From Pelomonas sp. Root1237 (lineage in GTDB: Bacteria; Pseudomonadota; Gammaproteobacteria; Burkholderiales; Burkholderiaceae_C), in assembly GCF_001425055.1 (NCBI RefSeq), contig NZ_LMDK01000018.1, positions 422,409 through 486,408 of the forward strand: a stretch of 64,000 bases of DNA, read 5' to 3'. The translations under genes and the position numbers were made by a program. The notes beneath the pieces are model-generated. The model had not been told where the DNA came from and ran no database searches. It worked only from the letters and a program-made list of their open reading frames with translations. Shown in pieces: positions 15,598 to 25,724 of this stretch; position 1 is the first letter of the stretch, and each line of letters opens with the position of its first letter.

Positions 15598-16461
15598 CTA
15601 TTCGCGCGGGCGGAAGGTGAGGATCAGCACTGGTGGCACGCGGCCGTCGACGTCGCGCGGCAGGGTCTCGGCCTTCTCGATGGCGCGCAGCACGGCACGA
15701 TCCCAGTCGGGGTCGGGACTGGCCTTGAGCACCTTGCTGCCAAGAATGCGGCCGTCGGGGCCTAGCGTCACCTGCACCTCGGCGGTCGGGTTCGCGACGC
15801 CATCGTCTGGGTAGATGATGAGGGGGCGGATCTTGCCCTTGATGCGGCCGGCATATCCCGCGGACGGCGCCGAGTTCTGGGCCGCGGCGCCGGTGGAGCC
15901 CGGCGTGCCACCGGCCATGCCCTGGATGCGGCGCAGGTTTTCCTGACGTAGCGCTTCGCGCCGGGCATCGGCCTCCTTGGTGTCTTTCGCCTCCTTTGCA
16001 TCCTTGGCCGCCTTGGCGTCCTTGGCCTTCTTGCGGTCCTGCTCTTCCTTGTCCGCTTTCTCTTTGGCGAGCTTGTCCTTGGCCAGCTTCTCCTGGGCGG
16101 CTTTTTCGCGCTCGACCTTGGCAGCCTCGTCGCGGGCCTTTTCCTCCTTGCGCTTCTTCTCCTTGGCGATGGCGATCTCGGCCTCGCGCTGCTCGGCGGC
16201 GGCCTCTTCGGCTGCTCGCTGCTGGGCGCGGGTGTCGGGCTTGGGCGCTTCGGGTTCGGGCTCGGGCGGCGCTTCCTCGCGCGGCGCGGCCACCTGGGGC
16301 ACCGCCGACCACAGCTCGGCCTCGAAGGCGGGCGATGAATCGCTGTGCCAGTTCAGGCCATAGCTGAGCGCGAGGATCAGCAGGCCATGGGCGATCAGCG
16401 CCAGGGTCATGCCGCGGCCGAGGCCCGCAGCCTCGGGGGGGCGTAAGGTCGCGCTCGTCAT
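15598..16461 (-). CDS. tolA: Cell envelope integrity protein TolA
   Basis: 287 aa in the expected three parts: a single N-terminal membrane anchor (GMTLALIAHGLLILALSYGL), a long Lys/Glu/Ala coiled-coil rod (about residues 75-185), and a C-terminal TonB/TolA-like globular domain (YAGRIKGKIRPLIIYPDD, PTAEVQVTLGPDGRI, RAVLRAIEKAETLP). It links inner-membrane TolQR to the outer membrane during division. Directly follows tolR. The usual next genes tolB and pal are not present here; a convergent response regulator gene occupies that place. Confidence 0.92.
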   Translation of the reverse strand: MTSATLRPPEAAGLGRGMTLALIAHGLLILALSYGLNWHSDSSPAFEAELWSAVPQVAAPREEAPPEPEPEAPKPDTRAQQRAAEEAAAEQREAEIAIAKEKKRKEEKARDEAAKVEREKAAQEKLAKDKLAKEKADKEEQDRKKAKDAKAAKDAKEAKDTKEADARREALRQENLRRIQGMAGGTPGSTGAAAQNSAPSAGYAGRIKGKIRPLIIYPDDGVANPTAEVQVTLGPDGRILGSKVLKASPDPDWDRAVLRAIEKAETLPRDVDGRVPPVLILTFRPRE

Positions 16462-16462
16462 C

Positions 16463-16900
16463 TCACTTGGAGGAGGAGGCGCCGCTCTTCACAGCCAGGC
16501 CGACGCGCTGGATGCCGGCGCGCTGCAGCGTGTCCATGACCTGCACGACGGCCTCGTACTTGACGTTCTTGTCGGCCGAGATGACGACGGGGCTGGTCGC
16601 ATCCTTGCCCTGCGCCTTCTTGACGCGCTCGGCCAGGCGGTTCGCGGGAATCGATTCGGGCTCGAGCTGGTCGACCTTGATCTTCAGCTTCTCGTCGGTG
16701 CCGACGATGATCTGGATGACATGCTCGGGCTGCTGGCGGCTCTTGCCCACGCTGGGCAGGTCCACGAGGCCAGTCGTGATCAGCGGCGCGCTGACCATGA
16801 AGATGATGAGCAGCACCAGCATCACGTCGATGAACGGGACCATGTTGATCTCGTTCATCGTGCGCCGCCGACGGCCGCCACGGGAGGAGATGGAGGCCAT
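16463..16900 (-). CDS. tolR: Tol-Pal system protein TolR
   Basis: 145 aa ExbD/TolR family. One N-terminal membrane helix with the proton-path Asp (NMVPFIDVMLVLLIIFMVSAPL) is followed by a periplasmic domain ending with a run of Ser and Lys. Together with TolQ it uses the proton motive force to move TolA. The ATG shares a base with the tolQ stop (TGATG), and the stop is one base from the tolA start. Strong family match. Confidence 0.94.
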   Translation of the reverse strand: MASISSRGGRRRRTMNEINMVPFIDVMLVLLIIFMVSAPLITTGLVDLPSVGKSRQQPEHVIQIIVGTDEKLKIKVDQLEPESIPANRLAERVKKAQGKDATSPVVISADKNVKYEAVVQVMDTLQRAGIQRVGLAVKSGASSSK

Positions 16901-17577
16901 CAGCTGTGGGCGGTGGAATTGCGCTGCAGGATGTTGGAGAACTCCTCGATGAAGGTCTCCAGCGTGATTGCGCTGCGGTCGATCTGGCGCGCGAAGCGGT
17001 TGTAGGCCAGCACGGCGGGAATGGCGGCGAACAAGCCGATGGCCGTGGCGACCAGCGCTTCGGCAATGCCCGGCGCGACCGTGGCCAGCGTCACCTGCGT
17101 CAGATTCGACAAGCCGACGAAGGCGTGCATGATTCCCCAGATGGTGCCGAACAGGCCGACATACGGGGAGACCGAGCCCACCGACGCGAGGAAGGACAGG
17201 TTGTGCTCCATCGCGTCCAGCTCGCGATGGAAGCTCGCGCGCATCGCGCGGCGGGCTGCGTCGAGCAGGGCGCCGGCATCGGTCACGCGCTTCTCACGCA
17301 GCTTCAGGAACTCGCGCATGCCTGAGGCGAAGATGCGCTCCAGAGGTGCGGCATCCGCACGGTTGCCTACCGACTGGTAGAGGTCGTTGAGGTTCTTGCC
17401 GCTCCAGAACTCGGCCTCGAAGGCGTCGTTGCGGCGCTTGATCTGGCCCAGGCCGATCAGCTTGCCGAAGATGACGCTCCAGCTCGCCAGCGACACGAGC
17501 AGCAGGCCCGCGATGACGAGCTGCACCGCGAAGCTGGCGTGCAGGATCAGGGAGACGATGGACAGGTCTTGGTTCAT
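16900..17577 (-). CDS. tolQ: Tol-Pal system protein TolQ
   Basis: 225 aa from the ATG at 17577 (MNQDLS); a longer frame to 17667 lies in ybgC. ExbB/MotA family with three membrane segments: SIVSLILHASFAVQLVIAGLLLVSL, then VGLFGTIWGIMHAFVGL and ALVATAIGLFAAIPAVLAYN. The latter two carry the conserved proton-channel Thr/Gly pattern. It starts in an ATGA overlap with the ybgC stop, giving the order ybgC-tolQ-tolR-tolA seen across proteobacteria. Confidence 0.94.
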   Translation of the reverse strand: MNQDLSIVSLILHASFAVQLVIAGLLLVSLASWSVIFGKLIGLGQIKRRNDAFEAEFWSGKNLNDLYQSVGNRADAAPLERIFASGMREFLKLREKRVTDAGALLDAARRAMRASFHRELDAMEHNLSFLASVGSVSPYVGLFGTIWGIMHAFVGLSNLTQVTLATVAPGIAEALVATAIGLFAAIPAVLAYNRFARQIDRSAITLETFIEEFSNILQRNSTAHS

Positions 17578-17969
17578 GCGGTGATCGCTGCCACGACGGT
17601 GTCGGGCAGGCGTTGGGGTTTCAGGTCGCTGGCGCGCACGCAGCCGATGCGGATCTCGCCTTCGCACAGCAGCGTGTTAGCGCGCAGCGCGCGCTGGCGA
17701 ACCACGAGGCTGGCGCGGCCCGCGGGCTCAGGTTCGACAGTGATGGTCAGCAGATCATCCAGCTTGGCCGGCGCGGCGTAGCGCAGGCTGGTAGCGGCGA
17801 CGACGAAGATGAGGCCGGTGTCCTCGCGCAGCTGGTGCTGCTCGACGCCCGCCGCACGCAGCCACTCGGTGCGAGCGCGCTCGAAGAACTTCAGGTAGTT
17901 GGCGTAGAAGACGATGCCGCCGGCGTCGGTGTCTTCCCAGTACACGCGAACTGGAAATTCGAAGTTCAT
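17574..17969 (-). CDS. ybgC: Acyl-CoA thioesterase YbgC
   Basis: 131 aa 4-hydroxybenzoyl-CoA thioesterase-like hot-dog protein. The signature VYWEDTDAGGIVFYANYLKFFERARTEW includes the catalytic Asp and the Tyr/His-type pocket. It hydrolyses short-chain acyl-CoAs and is nearly always first in the tol operon, although its link to Tol function is unclear. Overlaps both the aminotransferase gene upstream and tolQ downstream by four bases. Confidence 0.92.
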   Translation of the reverse strand: MNFEFPVRVYWEDTDAGGIVFYANYLKFFERARTEWLRAAGVEQHQLREDTGLIFVVAATSLRYAAPAKLDDLLTITVEPEPAGRASLVVRQRALRANTLLCEGEIRIGCVRASDLKPQRLPDTVVAAITA

Positions 17970-19144
17970 CCAATCACCTCGCGCAGACGATGCACGGCTT
18001 CCTGCAGGTCTTCCATCGACGACGCGAAGGAAAGGCGCATCCAGCGCTGCGGATCGGTCAGGCCGAAGTCGCGGCCCGGCGTCAGCGCGACCTGGGCGCT
18101 TTGCAGCAGTTCGTGGGCGAAGGCCCAGCTGTCGGCGTGATGGCGGCTGACATCCATCCAGGCGTAGAAGGCGCCGTCCGGGGGCACTGGCACATTCAAG
18201 TCCAGGGCGTTGAGCGCGGGCACGATGTAGTCGCGGCGCTCGCGCAGTACCGCACGGCGGCGTTCGAACTCGGCGATGGAGGCGGGCTCGAAGGCCGCCA
18301 GCGCCGCCATCTGCGACAGCGTGGACGGGCAGATATAGAGGTTCTGCGCCAGCCGCTCGATGGCGGGCACGAGATCAGGGGGCAACACCAGCCAGCCCAG
18401 GCGCCAGCCCGTCATGCCGAAGTACTTGGAAAAGCTGTTGACCGAGATGATGTCCTCGCCCAGTGCAAGCGCGCTGTGGCCGAAATGCTCCTCGTAGCTG
18501 AGCGGCAGGTAGATCTCGTCAACCACCGTGACGCCACCGCGCTCACGCACGAAGCCGGCGATGTCGGCCAGCACCTCGGGCGCAATGGACGTGCCGGTCG
18601 GGTTGCTCGGCGAGGCCAGCAGCACGCCACGGGTCGCCGGTGTCCACGCGTCGCGGACCTGCTGCGCTCCGAGCTGGAAGCGCTCCGCGGCGCCGGTCGG
18701 CAGCAGCCGCGGCGTGGCGTCCGCAGCCGTCACGAAGTGGCGATTGCAGGGGTAGCAGGGGTCGGGCATCAACACCTCGTCGCCGCGCTCGAAGAGGGCC
18801 AGGCAGGCGAGTTGCAGGCCGGCCGACGCGCCGGCTGTGATGGCAATGCGTTCGGGCGCGATGGCGAGGCCGAAGCGCTGGCCGTACCAGCGCGAGATGG
18901 CTTCGCGCAATGCGGGCAGACCGAGGGCATCGGTGTAGGGCGTCGGGCCCTGGGCCACGCGGGTGACCGCCTCACGGACGGCAGGCGCAGCGCCGAAATC
19001 GGGCTCGCCGACATTGAGGCGGATCATGTGCCGGCCGCCCAGCGCCGGATCGCACAATGGCCCGGCCGCGACCCGGGCCGCGGCCTTGGCCAGCTCCATC
19101 ACATAGAAGGGCTCGATGCGGTCGAGCCGCGCGGCCAGTTTCAT
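17966..19144 (-). CDS. PLP-dependent class I/II aminotransferase
   Basis: 392 aa fold-type I aminotransferase (AspC/AAT class). The PLP Lys lies in SVNSFSKYFGMTGWRLGW, with the Asp/Tyr cofactor contacts in VVDEIYLPLSY and SNPTGTSIAPE before it, and the carboxylate-binding Arg near the C-terminus in RWMRLSFASS. Amino-donor specificity cannot be read off. Between nusB (10 bp) and ybgC (4-bp overlap), a position it also holds in related Burkholderiales, so it may be expressed from either promoter. Confidence 0.88.
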   Translation of the reverse strand: MKLAARLDRIEPFYVMELAKAAARVAAGPLCDPALGGRHMIRLNVGEPDFGAAPAVREAVTRVAQGPTPYTDALGLPALREAISRWYGQRFGLAIAPERIAITAGASAGLQLACLALFERGDEVLMPDPCYPCNRHFVTAADATPRLLPTGAAERFQLGAQQVRDAWTPATRGVLLASPSNPTGTSIAPEVLADIAGFVRERGGVTVVDEIYLPLSYEEHFGHSALALGEDIISVNSFSKYFGMTGWRLGWLVLPPDLVPAIERLAQNLYICPSTLSQMAALAAFEPASIAEFERRRAVLRERRDYIVPALNALDLNVPVPPDGAFYAWMDVSRHHADSWAFAHELLQSAQVALTPGRDFGLTDPQRWMRLSFASSMEDLQEAVHRLREVIG

Positions 19145-19154
19145 CAGCGCTTCG

Positions 19155-19649
19155 TCAACGCTTGGCTGCGACCTCGACGGGGCGCAAGTCGCCCGCCGCG
19201 CGGTCCAGCACGCCGTTCACATATTTGTGCCCATCGGTGCCGCCGAAGGACTTGGCCAGCTCGACCGCCTCGTTGATGGCAACGCGGTAGGGGATGTCGA
19301 CGCAGTGCTTGAGCTCGTAGGCGCCGATCATCAGGATGGCGTGCTCAATGGGCGAGAGCTCGGTGGTCTTGCGGTCGACGTGGCGCGACAGGATGGCGTC
19401 GAGATCAGCCGCTTCGTTGACGCAGCCAGCCAGCAGCGCGTCGTAGTGCTTCACGTCGAGCTTGGCATAGCCTTCCTGCTCACGGCCCAGGGCGGTGATG
19501 GCGCCGATGTCCTCGCCGGTCAGCAGCCATTGGTAGAGGCCTTGCACGGCGGCCTCGCGTGAGCGGCGGCGGGCGGACTTGGCGGGAGCGCGCTTGACGC
19601 CAGGTTTGTTGGCCGTCTTCGTGGCGGTCTTGGGGGTGGAGGCGTTCAC
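19155..19649 (-). CDS. nusB: Transcription antitermination factor NusB
   Basis: 164 aa with a basic, Lys/Ala-rich N-terminal tail of ~25 residues before the NusB fold ([64 protein letters not shown]). It binds boxA RNA with NusE in ribosomal antitermination. Overlaps ribH by four bases in the widespread ribH-nusB pair. Confidence 0.95.
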   Translation of the reverse strand: MNASTPKTATKTANKPGVKRAPAKSARRRSREAAVQGLYQWLLTGEDIGAITALGREQEGYAKLDVKHYDALLAGCVNEAADLDAILSRHVDRKTTELSPIEHAILMIGAYELKHCVDIPYRVAINEAVELAKSFGGTDGHKYVNGVLDRAAGDLRPVEVAAKR

Positions 19650-20119
19650 TCGATCTCTTTCAGCAGATTGGCCATTTCGACGGCGACGCGGGCAGCGTCG
19701 CGGCCCTTGGGTTCGGCGCGGGCCCAGGCCTGGGCTTCGTTCTCGACGGTCAGGATGGCGTTGGCGATCGGGATGCCATGGTCCAGGCCGACGCGGGTGA
19801 CGGCCGCGCCGCTCTCGTTGGCCACCAGCTCGAAGTGGTAGGTCTCGCCGCGGATGATGCAGCCCAGGGCGATCAGCGCGTCGAAGTCATTGCTCTCGGC
19901 CAGGGCCTGCAGGGCCAGTGGCACTTCCAGCGCACCCGGCACGGTGACGTGGCGGATGGCTTCGGTCGGCACGCCGAGCACCGACAGCTCGGCCAGGCAG
20001 GCGCTGGCCAGGGTCGAGGTGATGGCGTCATTGAAGCGCGCCTGGACGATGGCGATGGTCAGCTCGCTGCCATCGAGAGCGCCCTCGAAGCTGGGCAGGC
20101 CTGGTTCGGAATCTTGCAT
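19646..20119 (-). CDS. ribH: 6,7-dimethyl-8-ribityllumazine synthase
   Basis: 157 aa. It joins 5-amino-6-ribitylaminouracil and dihydroxybutanone phosphate, the step before riboflavin synthase. Family segments: [53 protein letters not shown] (with the catalytic His), [20 protein letters not shown]. Lies 16 bp downstream of ribBX and overlaps nusB. Confidence 0.95.
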   Translation of the reverse strand: MQDSEPGLPSFEGALDGSELTIAIVQARFNDAITSTLASACLAELSVLGVPTEAIRHVTVPGALEVPLALQALAESNDFDALIALGCIIRGETYHFELVANESGAAVTRVGLDHGIPIANAILTVENEAQAWARAEPKGRDAARVAVEMANLLKEIE

Positions 20120-20135
20120 CGCGGGCCTTTCGGGT

Positions 20136-21233
<1,098 letters not shown>

Positions 21234-21282
21234 AGCCGGCGATTGTAGGTGGCGACCCTAGCGGCTGGTGCCGCGTGGGGCG

Positions 21283-22314
21283 TTACTTCGGACGCAGCCG
21301 CAGGCGCAGATCCGGGCCGATGGGTGTGGCTTCGATGAGGCGCCAGCGACGCGCGTCGCCGAGTTCGGCCAGCGGGCTCAGCGCCGCGAGCGGGCGGCCT
21401 TCGCCGATCAGCATGGGCGCCTGGTAGATCAGCAGCTCGTCGACCAGGCCGGCATCGAGGAAAGCCCCGGAAAGCGTCGGACCGGCTTCGACATGCAGTT
21501 CATTGATGCCTTGGGCGCCGAGTTCGGTCAGCAGCGCGGCCAGATTGGCCCGCCCGGGACCGATGACGCGGGCCTCACCGGGGGGCTGCAGGATGCGGGC
21601 GCCGCCTGGCATGCGGCCTTGCGGGTCCAGCACGATGCGCAGCGGCTGACGAGCAGTCGGCACCAGGCGCACATCGAGGCGCGGGTCGTCGGCCAGCACG
21701 GTGCCGATGCCGGTCAGCACGGCGCCTGCGCGCTTGCGCCAGGCATGGCCGTCGGTGCGGGCGGCCTCGCCGGTGATCCATTGGCTGCGGCCATCGGGCA
21801 GGGCGGTGCGGCCGTCGAGCGAGATGGCCGACTTCAGGCGCACGAAGGGCCTGCCGCGCTGCATGCGCGAGAAGAAGCCGATGTTGAGTTCGCTGGCCGC
21901 CTCGGCGATGGCCGGGTCCGCCAGTTCAACCTGCAGGCCGGCAGCCTTCAGGCGCGCGAGGCCCTGGCCGGCGACTTGTGGGTTGGGGTCCTTGACCGCA
22001 GCCACGACGCGCGCGATGCCGGCGGCAATCAGCGCATCGCAGCAGGGCGGCGTTCGGCCATGGTGGGAGCAGGGCTCGAGGGTGACAACGGCGGTCGCGC
22101 CGCGCACATCGTGGCCGCGCGCGGCTGCATCGCGCAACGCCATCACTTCGGCATGGGCCTGGCCAGCCGGCTGGGTGTGGCCCGCGCCGAGTTCCCGGCC
22201 GTCGGGAGCCAGGATGACGCAGCCGACGCGGGGGTTGGGGTCGGTCAGGCCGATGGCCTGCTCGGCCAGGGAAAGCGCTCGCAGCAGCGCCGCCGTGATT
22301 GCGGGCGAATTCAT
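21283..22314 (-). CDS. ribD: Bifunctional riboflavin biosynthesis deaminase/reductase RibD
   Basis: 343 aa. N-terminal zinc deaminase with HAEVMAL and EPCSHHGRTPPCCDAL, the His/Cys/Cys zinc site; C-terminal reductase domain (RPFVRLKSAISLDGRTAL, GIGTVLADDPRLDVR, ELHVEAGPTLSGAFL) that reduces the ribosyl side chain with NADPH. Together they carry out steps two and three of the riboflavin pathway. First gene of the rib block here, with minor pilin genes immediately upstream instead of nrdR. Confidence 0.95.
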   Translation of the reverse strand: MNSPAITAALLRALSLAEQAIGLTDPNPRVGCVILAPDGRELGAGHTQPAGQAHAEVMALRDAAARGHDVRGATAVVTLEPCSHHGRTPPCCDALIAAGIARVVAAVKDPNPQVAGQGLARLKAAGLQVELADPAIAEAASELNIGFFSRMQRGRPFVRLKSAISLDGRTALPDGRSQWITGEAARTDGHAWRKRAGAVLTGIGTVLADDPRLDVRLVPTARQPLRIVLDPQGRMPGGARILQPPGEARVIGPGRANLAALLTELGAQGINELHVEAGPTLSGAFLDAGLVDELLIYQAPMLIGEGRPLAALSPLAELGDARRWRLIEATPIGPDLRLRLRPK

Positions 22315-22345
22315 GCGAGCAGTCTAGGGCCCGCCAACGCGGCGG

Positions 22346-23656
22346 CTAAGGTCCAGGGGCAGGCTGCAGCTGGATGGTCGAGTAGTCGGCGAAGACGCCG
22401 GCACTTGGATTCACCGCTGGCGCAGTCGGGCAGTCAAGGTCGCCGCGGATGACCAGGAAGTTCTGGCGTGCCAGGGATCCCGTCACCTTGCCATAGACCT
22501 CGGGATGCTCTTCGTTCTCCAACGCCTTCAAGTCGGTCGTGAACCTGCTGCCGTTGCCGTTGTAGTCGGCGCTGTAGCGGCAGACGCGGTATTCGGATGC
22601 GGTGGTGCCGATGGTGATGCCCGTCAGTTCAAGCTTGCCAGCCCAGAGTTTGGTGGTGGTATCGGGGTAGACGATGCAGTTGTAGGTGACGAAGGGCTGG
22701 GCGCTTGGCGACGTGGTGGGGGCATCGTCGAAGCAGTCTGGCGCCGGTGTCGGCGCCGAGGCGGTGAACGTGTCCAGCACCATGCTGCCACCGCTCATTA
22801 CCGGCGCGCCGTTGACGAGTTGTGGCAATGAATAGCTGCCGCCAGTGATAGCCAGTCCCAGGTCGATGGCCGTGCCACCGGGGGCGCTCGGGTTGGGCGG
22901 GTTGCTATTGGAGAAACGGATCACGCCGCTGAGCAAATAGCCGACCCTCGCGCCGTTTTTGCAGCCTTCGACAGCGGCGGCCGTCAGTGCGGACAGCACC
23001 GTGTTGATGGGAAGGTTGCACGTCCCGGTGATGACGCCGGTCACGTTGTTGAAGATCCAGATATTGGTCGGCGTGTTATTTGGAGAGAATGCGCTGATCT
23101 TGCCGTCCAGTTGCTTGGCTCCCGGCGGGATGAGGGGGCTGCGGCCCGAGGGCTGGGTCACGGGGCCTGCCGGCGGTGTGAAGCCCACGGCCGCACTGAA
23201 GAGCGGATCCACAGCGGCGACGACCGTGTCCAGGTTGACGAACTGCGGGTCGCCAGCGCGGTCGGTCCAGGCCACGCTGACGCGGACATGCCTGGCGCCA
23301 GCCAACTGCGTGACCAGGCGCTCAATGCTGTAGGTGGTGTTCGAGTCCGCCGGCGTGAGCGGCGTTGCCGCCTGGGCGCTGATATCGCTATAGGCCGGTG
23401 TCGCGGCTGGCGTCGCCGCGGTCCGCGTCACCGTCGTGAAGGTTTTCAACGTGGCCATCTCGGCGCGGGCGATGCGCATGGCCTCGCTGCGTTGCTTGGC
23501 CAGGTCGGCGCCCCGGCGCAGATTGCTCATCAGTCCGACGAGGGCGAGCATGCCGAAGGACATCACCAGCAAGGCCACCAGGGCCTCGATCAGCGTGACG
23601 CCGCGCTGGCGGCGCGAGGCGCGGCGGGAAGTTTGGGAGTGCAAGGACTTGAGCAT
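22346..23656 (-). CDS. Type IV pilus minor pilin, PilV-like, enlarged
   Basis: 436 aa from the ATG at 23656 (MLKSLH); a longer frame upstream is inside pilX. A basic leader ends RRQRG, then VTLIEALVALLVMSFGMLALVGLM, a PilV-type prepilin helix with Glu5. Typical PilV proteins are ~180 aa, so this has ~250 extra residues, rich in Gly, Ser, Asn and Pro and with paired Cys. It probably serves in a priming or tip complex and carries an added surface domain. Two bases separate it from the stop of the gene upstream. Confidence 0.75.
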   Translation of the reverse strand: MLKSLHSQTSRRASRRQRGVTLIEALVALLVMSFGMLALVGLMSNLRRGADLAKQRSEAMRIARAEMATLKTFTTVTRTAATPAATPAYSDISAQAATPLTPADSNTTYSIERLVTQLAGARHVRVSVAWTDRAGDPQFVNLDTVVAAVDPLFSAAVGFTPPAGPVTQPSGRSPLIPPGAKQLDGKISAFSPNNTPTNIWIFNNVTGVITGTCNLPINTVLSALTAAAVEGCKNGARVGYLLSGVIRFSNSNPPNPSAPGGTAIDLGLAITGGSYSLPQLVNGAPVMSGGSMVLDTFTASAPTPAPDCFDDAPTTSPSAQPFVTYNCIVYPDTTTKLWAGKLELTGITIGTTASEYRVCRYSADYNGNGSRFTTDLKALENEEHPEVYGKVTGSLARQNFLVIRGDLDCPTAPAVNPSAGVFADYSTIQLQPAPGP

Positions 23657-23658
23657 CG

Positions 23659-24990
23659 TCAAATTCCGTAGGTCCCGTCGATCCAGCCACCTGAAACGCG
23701 GGCGTAGCTGCCCAGGCGGTTGCGCAACTCGTTCGCAATGGACTGCTGGTAGATGATGTCCATCTGGCCCGTTGTGGTCATTTGACCCTGGACCACCACC
23801 ATGCCCGTGACCTGCGAGGCCCCTGCGGTGTTGTTCGTCCAGGTCAGGTCCCCGAGGACGACCAGCATGCCGTTCAGTTGCATGGGGCCAGTGAGGGCCA
23901 CGTCGCCGTACACGACGAGCACGACCGGTGCAGCCGCCGTGCCGATGGTGACATCGGAGCTGATGGCCATGTCGCCGCTGACAGTCAGGATGCGCTTGCC
24001 GGCGTTGACGGCGTCGACGAGCGCCGTGCCGCAATCGACCGCGCAGGTCACGGCGCGTGCGGCAGGGTGGTTGAGATATCGGCTCGGCGCCATGCCCATG
24101 AAGTTGCGGAAGAACTTGATGTTGCCTTCGGTGGTGTTACCCAGGTTCTGTAGAGAGGTGTCGCCGAAGACCCGCGCCTGATCCGGCGGCGTACCCGGTA
24201 CGCTGTCCATGCGATCGTCATTCAGCGTCGGCGCCAAGCCACCGGAGACGACGAGCAGGCCGCCCGAGCGCGGGTCGGTGTTGTGCAGGCCCAGGCCGCC
24301 GCTGCCTGCGGTCGTCAGGTTGCCCTTGACCGTCAACGGTGCGGCCGGCGAGGAAGGCACCGCTGCAATGAAGGCGATGGCGGTGTTCTGCAGCACCGTG
24401 GCCGCCGCCCGCTGGCTGCGGGCCTCGGTGTTGGCACTGACGCAGTTGTCGACGCTGCTGTCGGTGCACCCATAGGCTGACAACAGGAAGCTGCCGTAAT
24501 GGGTGGCGGCGTCCGTGCCCAAGGCGATGCCGAAGCTTGGGATCAGGGCGCCTGCGAGGGCCGTGCTGGGTTGGGCCGTGCGGCTAGCGGGTGCCGGGCA
24601 GCGGCAGACCAGACCCGTGTCGGTCGAGGAGCAATCGACGACAAGGTTGAGGTTGGAAGGGGTCGGGAGCTTGCTCGTGACGGCACGATCGGCGGCCGAG
24701 ACATTGAGGTATTTGTCGACAAAGCGCGTACCGCCCGTGGCGACCGTGGCGCAGTTGTCGTCGATGCCCGTGCCATTGAGCATGGCCACGGACCACTCCA
24801 CGCCTGCTTCGGCCATTTCCTGAGCCATGCTGGCGCGGTAATAGCTGCCGGAGATGCGCTGCTCGAACATCAGGTTGCGGTTGGCATAGGCGGCCAGCAG
24901 GGCCATGACCAGGAAAAGCACCATGACCACGACCAGCGTGGCGGCACCGCGCTGGGGCCGTGCGAAATGCATGAAAGGTTCTTGCTTCAT
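23659..24990 (-). CDS. Type IV pilus PilX-like protein, enlarged
   Basis: 443 aa from the ATG at 24990, which overlaps the upstream stop as ATGA with GGGGA nine bases ahead; an ATG at 24999 is also possible. The N-terminus RGAATLVVVMVLFLVMALLAAYANRNLMFEQRIS is the PilX N-terminal domain, without Glu5. The C-terminal ~130 residues contain short beta repeats (GDMAISSDVTIG, VVYGDVALTGPMQLNGMLVVLGDL, VVVQGQMTTTG), suggesting a small beta-solenoid like polymer-forming cytoskeletal domains. More than twice the size of Pseudomonas PilX. Confidence 0.72.
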   Translation of the reverse strand: MKQEPFMHFARPQRGAATLVVVMVLFLVMALLAAYANRNLMFEQRISGSYYRASMAQEMAEAGVEWSVAMLNGTGIDDNCATVATGGTRFVDKYLNVSAADRAVTSKLPTPSNLNLVVDCSSTDTGLVCRCPAPASRTAQPSTALAGALIPSFGIALGTDAATHYGSFLLSAYGCTDSSVDNCVSANTEARSQRAAATVLQNTAIAFIAAVPSSPAAPLTVKGNLTTAGSGGLGLHNTDPRSGGLLVVSGGLAPTLNDDRMDSVPGTPPDQARVFGDTSLQNLGNTTEGNIKFFRNFMGMAPSRYLNHPAARAVTCAVDCGTALVDAVNAGKRILTVSGDMAISSDVTIGTAAAPVVLVVYGDVALTGPMQLNGMLVVLGDLTWTNNTAGASQVTGMVVVQGQMTTTGQMDIIYQQSIANELRNRLGSYARVSGGWIDGTYGI

Positions 24991-25724
24991 GCTGGGCATT
25001 CCCCACTGATGTCGTCGGCGCGAATCTTTTCGCTGACCGTCAGCGTACGGACGACGCTGGGATCGGCCCTGGCGACCGCCCGGATCGTGAAATTGACGGT
25101 TCTCAAGGACTGGGTCGGGCAGGTTCCCGCCGACGTGCAGGACGGGTCGCAGAGATCGTCAAGAGGAATCTGCTGCGTCACGATGTTGGCTGCGAAATTC
25201 GTGATCCTGACGACGTTCGGATCGGTGATGGGCTGCCAGTTGTGAGCGCCGTTGGCTAGCAGGCCCAGCGCAATGGAGAGTGTCTCGTCTTCCAACTTGA
25301 CGCCGAATTGCTCGTTGCCTGAGACGATGTTGCTCACGTTCAGAATGCCGTTGGCCTTCTTCGCATAGCGGTAAAAGAGATCGCTGCCGCCAGCGGTGGT
25401 CTGGGTCAATGCGGTGTAAGGGCTGGAGGCGGCTTCCTTGGCCGGCGTTGCGCCCGCGTTGCGCTCGGGCTCCCAGACCCCCTTTGAAGGCAGGCCGCGG
25501 TAACCCGCCCGGCGCATGTCCTGCTGCAGCAGGTCGGCGGCGATCCGCAGGTCCTGTTGCATCTGCACTTCCAGCATCAGGCGCCGATGTTCGTTGATCT
25601 GCCGCGTGGCCACGACGGCCGCGCCGGCGGTGACGATCAGGCCGACCGTGATGCCCACCATCAATTCAACCAGACCCAACCCGCGTTGGGCTCGGTACGA
25701 CTTGGTGCGTGCGGTATTCAGCAT
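24987..25724 (-). CDS. Type IV pilus minor pilin PilW-like
   Basis: 245 aa from the ATG at 25724 (MLNTARTK). The leader ends QRG, then LGLVELMVGITVGLIVTAGAAVVATRQINEHRRLMLEVQMQQDLRIAADLLQQDMRRAGYRG, a very characteristic PilW N-terminus (VQMQQDLRxAAD, RRAGYRG). Member of the tip/priming complex in type IV pili. It overlaps the preceding pilin gene by 7 bp and the next by 4 bp. An in-frame ATG at 25793 would overlap the upstream gene by 76 bp and is less likely. Confidence 0.82.
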   Translation of the reverse strand: MLNTARTKSYRAQRGLGLVELMVGITVGLIVTAGAAVVATRQINEHRRLMLEVQMQQDLRIAADLLQQDMRRAGYRGLPSKGVWEPERNAGATPAKEAASSPYTALTQTTAGGSDLFYRYAKKANGILNVSNIVSGNEQFGVKLEDETLSIALGLLANGAHNWQPITDPNVVRITNFAANIVTQQIPLDDLCDPSCTSAGTCPTQSLRTVNFTIRAVARADPSVVRTLTVSEKIRADDISGECPA

